Positions 22,913 through 24,782 of a DNA stretch of 24,782 bases are shown here, piece after piece. The notes under the pieces are model-generated. The model was given only the letters and a program-made list of their open reading frames with translations, did no database searches and had not been told where the DNA came from. This stretch comes from Desulfurococcales archaeon (GTDB lineage: Archaea > Thermoproteota > Thermoprotei_A > Sulfolobales > Desulfurococcaceae), in assembly GCA_027083045.1 (NCBI GenBank), contig JALWQP010000043.1, positions 1 through 24,782 of the forward strand, in the 5' to 3' direction. The position numbers and the translations under genes were made by a program. Positions within the stretch are counted from its first letter, which is position 1; each line of letters opens with the position of its first letter.

Positions 22913-23392
22913 CTAGGGCAAACGCCAAATCCTATCACCGACACGATGGATATTCCTAACAACCCTCCCCCTCTTCATACCGGGAATTCTGACTGAGTCT
23001 ACGAGAGCTATTCCTACAACGAATGGTTTTCCATACTTTTCATCCACGATCGCTACGGGATCGCCTGCCCGGAACTCCCCGACAACTCTCCTTATGCCTG
23101 GGGCCATAACGTCTGCTCCTCGGCCCAGGGGCTTGATGGCCCCCATATCCACAACGATCCGTGGGATCCACTCGTATCCTTTACTGAGCAGGTATTTCAG
23201 ATGTGGTACCCATTTATCCTCGTACTTGAAGAATGCTGGGACATCATCAACTATTATGATTAGGGGTAGTTCTCTGGCCTGGTAGTACTCGATCTTCGAG
23301 GACTGGTTCAGCTCCAGGCCCGGATAAAGGCTGGACAACTCCTTGACGAGCTGTTTCCTCTCCTTCTTAGACAATACCCATCGCCTAGGCAA
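22913..23392 (-). CDS. PUA-domain RNA-binding protein (MCT-1/DUF1947-like)
   Basis: 159 residues. An N-terminal alpha/beta part (1-75: LSKKERKQLVKEL, LPLIIIVDDVPAFF) like that of archaeal MCT-1-like proteins, then a PUA domain (about 78-157: PRIVVDMGAIKPLGRGADVMAPGI in pieces, then GDPVAIVDE and GKPFVVGIA). Relatives bind RNA and, in eukaryotes, the ribosome during initiation or recycling; the archaeal function is unproven. The start is TTG 23392, chosen because GGTGAT lies about six bases upstream and the Met-less frame offers nothing better. A candidate C/D box sRNA lies directly upstream. Confidence 0.85.
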   Translation of the reverse strand: MPRRWVLSKKERKQLVKELSSLYPGLELNQSSKIEYYQARELPLIIIVDDVPAFFKYEDKWVPHLKYLLSKGYEWIPRIVVDMGAIKPLGRGADVMAPGIRRVVGEFRAGDPVAIVDEKYGKPFVVGIALVDSVRIPGMKRGRVVRNIHRVGDRIWRLP

Positions 23393-23404
23393 TACGAATC
23401 ACCT

Positions 23405-23455
23405 TCAGGGCGACCGAAAGCTCATCATAAGATCAGCCAGGGATCCCCTCCACAT
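23405..23455 (-). ncRNA. Possible C/D box sRNA in the leader of the PUA gene
   Basis: Minus strand order: degenerate box C ATGTGGA (23455-23449, five of seven), 12-nt guide GGGGATCCCTGG, D' CTGA (23436-23433), spacer TCTT, C' ATGATGA (23428-23422, perfect), 13-nt guide GCTTTCGGTCGCC, D CTGA (23408-23405). Spacing is right, but the outer box C is the poor one, whereas normally C' is degenerate. It ends only 12 bp before the TTG start of the PUA gene, so it would be cut from that leader or be transcribed with it. Confidence 0.5.
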
Positions 23456-23610
23456 ATCCTTCGAGATATTATTGTACAGGGAGACTTATTACTTGTCACA
23501 TACACATGTGATCCATAGTACTTATATACTCGGAAACATTACCCAATACTCCTAGGCATAGACATTATGATTGAATGGAGGGAACAAGCACTAGACGGAG
23601 ATGAGTAGAC

Positions 23611-23838
23611 GTGGCCGAAACTGCTCATAAGCTCCTACAAGAGTACCTCGGTAATATCGTATTGATAAAGCTCAAGGGAGAGCGAGAAGTCAGGGGGAAG
23701 CTGAAGAGCTTTGATCAGCATCTGAACATTGTCCTCGAGGATGCCGAGGAGCTCCGAGGAGACGGCTCCACGAGGAAGCTCGGAACCATAGTCATAAGGG
23801 GAGACACCGTAGTCCTAATCTCCCCGACAGAGCTCTAG
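23611..23838 (+). CDS. LSm / Sm-like archaeal protein (SmAP)
   Basis: 75 residues, the normal size. Sm1 motif: NIVLIKLKGEREVRGKLKSFDQHLNIVLEDAEE in pieces, with the typical FD.H.N.vL; Sm2 motif: LGTIVIRGDTVVLI, with IRG. It would form a heptameric ring that binds U-rich RNA. GTG start, with GGAG about 12 bases upstream. It is followed after 34 bp by L37e, a pair often conserved in archaea. Confidence 0.96.
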   Translation: MAETAHKLLQEYLGNIVLIKLKGEREVRGKLKSFDQHLNIVLEDAEELRGDGSTRKLGTIVIRGDTVVLISPTEL

Positions 23839-23872
23839 TCATGGCCGAGAAGCCCAGCCGGGGTGAACATGC

Positions 23873-24061
23873 ATGGGTAAAGGAACACCTTCAATGGGTA
23901 AGCACGGGAGGAGCAAGACCCACATAAGATGTAGGCGGTGCGGTAGACACGCGTTCAACGTCGCTAAGGGCTATTGTGCTGCATGTGGTTTTGGGAGAAG
24001 CAAGAGGATCAGGAGGTATAGTTGGCAGAACAAGAAGGTCAACCGCGTAAGGATCGTCTAG
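23873..24061 (+). CDS. rpl37e: Ribosomal protein L37e
   Basis: 62 residues: MGKGTPSMGKHGRSKTHIRC is the classic start. A zinc finger uses Cys20, Cys23, Cys35 and Cys38, and the basic tail is WQNKKVNRVRIV. Large-subunit protein. ATG 23873 has GGGTG eight bases upstream. Confidence 0.98.
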   Translation: MGKGTPSMGKHGRSKTHIRCRRCGRHAFNVAKGYCAACGFGRSKRIRRYSWQNKKVNRVRIV

Positions 24062-24169
24062 CCTTTATCAGCTCCAAGATAATCCTCTCTGATAATCCAT
24101 CCTTAGGGCGATAACGATATCTTTGGTTCAAGGCAATCTTCATAGTATAGTCTATGGGGTGTGAACGTA

Positions 24170-24782
24170 TTGGATGTTGAGACACGGCTATCCTATATCA
24201 GGGAGTTCGCCAGAGAGATCGTGACCGAGAAGGATCTGAGGATTCTTCTTGAGACAAAGGAGCATCCATGGGCTTACGACGGCTTCGAGCCATCCGGCCT
24301 GGCGCATATCCCTATCGCCGTCTACCGCACAATACTTACGGGCTATCTTCTCAAAGCAGGCTTTAGGATGAAGTACCTGCTGGCCGACGATTATGCCTGG
24401 ATAAACAATAAGCTGGGAGGCGACCTAGAGAGGATCAGGAGGGCTGGGGAGTATTTCCGTGAGGTCTGGAGGAGGTCGTGTGAGGTCCTCGGAATACCTT
24501 TTGACGAGATAGAGATTGTATGGCATATGGACTTCTTCTCGGACCCCGAGTACTGGAGGAAAGTAATACTGATAGCTAAGGCTCACAGCCTCCGTAGAAC
24601 CAAGCGTGCGTTAACCATAGCGGGAAGGATAGCGGCGGAGGAGAGGGAGACAGCCATTTTCTTCTATCCCTCAATGCAGGCCGCCGACATCTTCCATCTA
24701 CCAGTGGATGTTCCCCAGCTCGGGATTGATCAGCGGAAAGTGAACATGTTGGCCAGGGATGTGGCGGGTAAATCTATAGAGC
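24170..24782 (+). CDS. tyrS: Tyrosyl-tRNA synthetase, N-terminal part (cut by window edge)
   Basis: 204 codons are visible with no stop. Class I synthetase: YDGFEPSGLAHIPI contains the HIGH-equivalent (HIPI), FRMKYLLADDYAWIN follows, and YPSMQAADIF with LGIDQRKVNMLARD is the tyrosine-binding/archaeal TyrRS signature. The KMSKS loop lies beyond the window. TTG 24170 is chosen because GGTG lies eight bases upstream; GTG 24161 in the same frame would add three residues. TrpRS is the nearest alternative, but YP.MQ..DI and GIDQRK favour TyrRS. Confidence 0.85.
   Translation, partial: MDVETRLSYIREFAREIVTEKDLRILLETKEHPWAYDGFEPSGLAHIPIAVYRTILTGYLLKAGFRMKYLLADDYAWINNKLGGDLERIRRAGEYFREVWRRSCEVLGIPFDEIEIVWHMDFFSDPEYWRKVILIAKAHSLRRTKRALTIAGRIAAEERETAIFFYPSMQAADIFHLPVDVPQLGIDQRKVNMLARDVAGKSIE

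Noticed and set aside
23343..23555. A 70-codon plus-strand frame in the PUA-LSm spacer
   Set aside because: Overlaps the start of the PUA gene antisense, has no ribosome binding site or recognisable fold. The rest of this 218-bp spacer shows only the possible C/D RNA and an AT-rich promoter region before LSm.

Overview
The window is archaeal and probably comes from a hyperthermophilic crenarchaeon of the Desulfurococcales (order inferred, not proven). The evidence is the gene set: glycerol-1-phosphate dehydrogenase, aCPSF1, Nog1, a TFIIB-like zinc-ribbon protein, two proteasome beta subunits, LSm and L37e. GGTG-type ribosome binding sites, C/D box sRNAs and a tRNA intron with a bulge-helix-bulge fold agree. 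No ribosomal RNA and no CRISPR array are present.

Region 1 (1-1455) is host DNA: the start of an aldo/keto reductase gene (minus strand, cut by the window edge) and a thioredoxin reductase gene.

Region 2 (1456-10952) is an integrated genetic element of about 9.45 kb. A 45-bp identical direct repeat (1456-1500 and 10908-10952) is the 3' part of a tRNA-Met(CAT) gene, which is complete only at the right end. The integrase gene is split by integration in the SSV (fusellovirus) manner. The N-terminal part runs into attR, the C-terminal part runs out of attL, and both read the att repeat in the same frame, so excision would rebuild a protein of about 390 residues. Inside lies a long minus-strand gene train: a helical protein, a winged-helix protein with a cysteine-rich tail, a Cas4-like Fe-S nuclease, an SF3/D5-type helicase, an archaeo-eukaryotic-type primase, an unknown protein, a P-loop ATPase and a two-TM protein. 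A 37-bp inverted repeat built from GTACCATAA units lies between helicase and primase genes and is the best candidate replication origin. On the plus side are two tiny AbrB-like regulators, three TGTTACA-type sites spaced exactly 22 bp, and an AT-rich cargo gene with a winged-helix start. No capsid or packaging gene is recognised, so this is either an integrative plasmid or a virus of an unfamiliar type.

Region 3 (10953-24782) is host DNA again: S-adenosylhomocysteine hydrolase, a small winged-helix regulator with tandem palindromes in its promoter, two divergently arranged C/D box sRNAs that abut an intron-containing tRNA-Arg(GCG), endonuclease V, a proteasome beta subunit that lacks the catalytic threonine, a TFIIB-like protein, Nog1-type GTPase, then a minus-strand train aCPSF1 - NMN adenylyltransferase - RNA 3'-phosphate cyclase, the second (catalytic-type) proteasome beta subunit, G1P dehydrogenase, an FKBP-type prolyl isomerase, a PUA-domain protein with a possible C/D sRNA in its leader, LSm, L37e, and the beginning of tyrosyl-tRNA synthetase. 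The host part is dense in RNA-processing and protein-quality genes.
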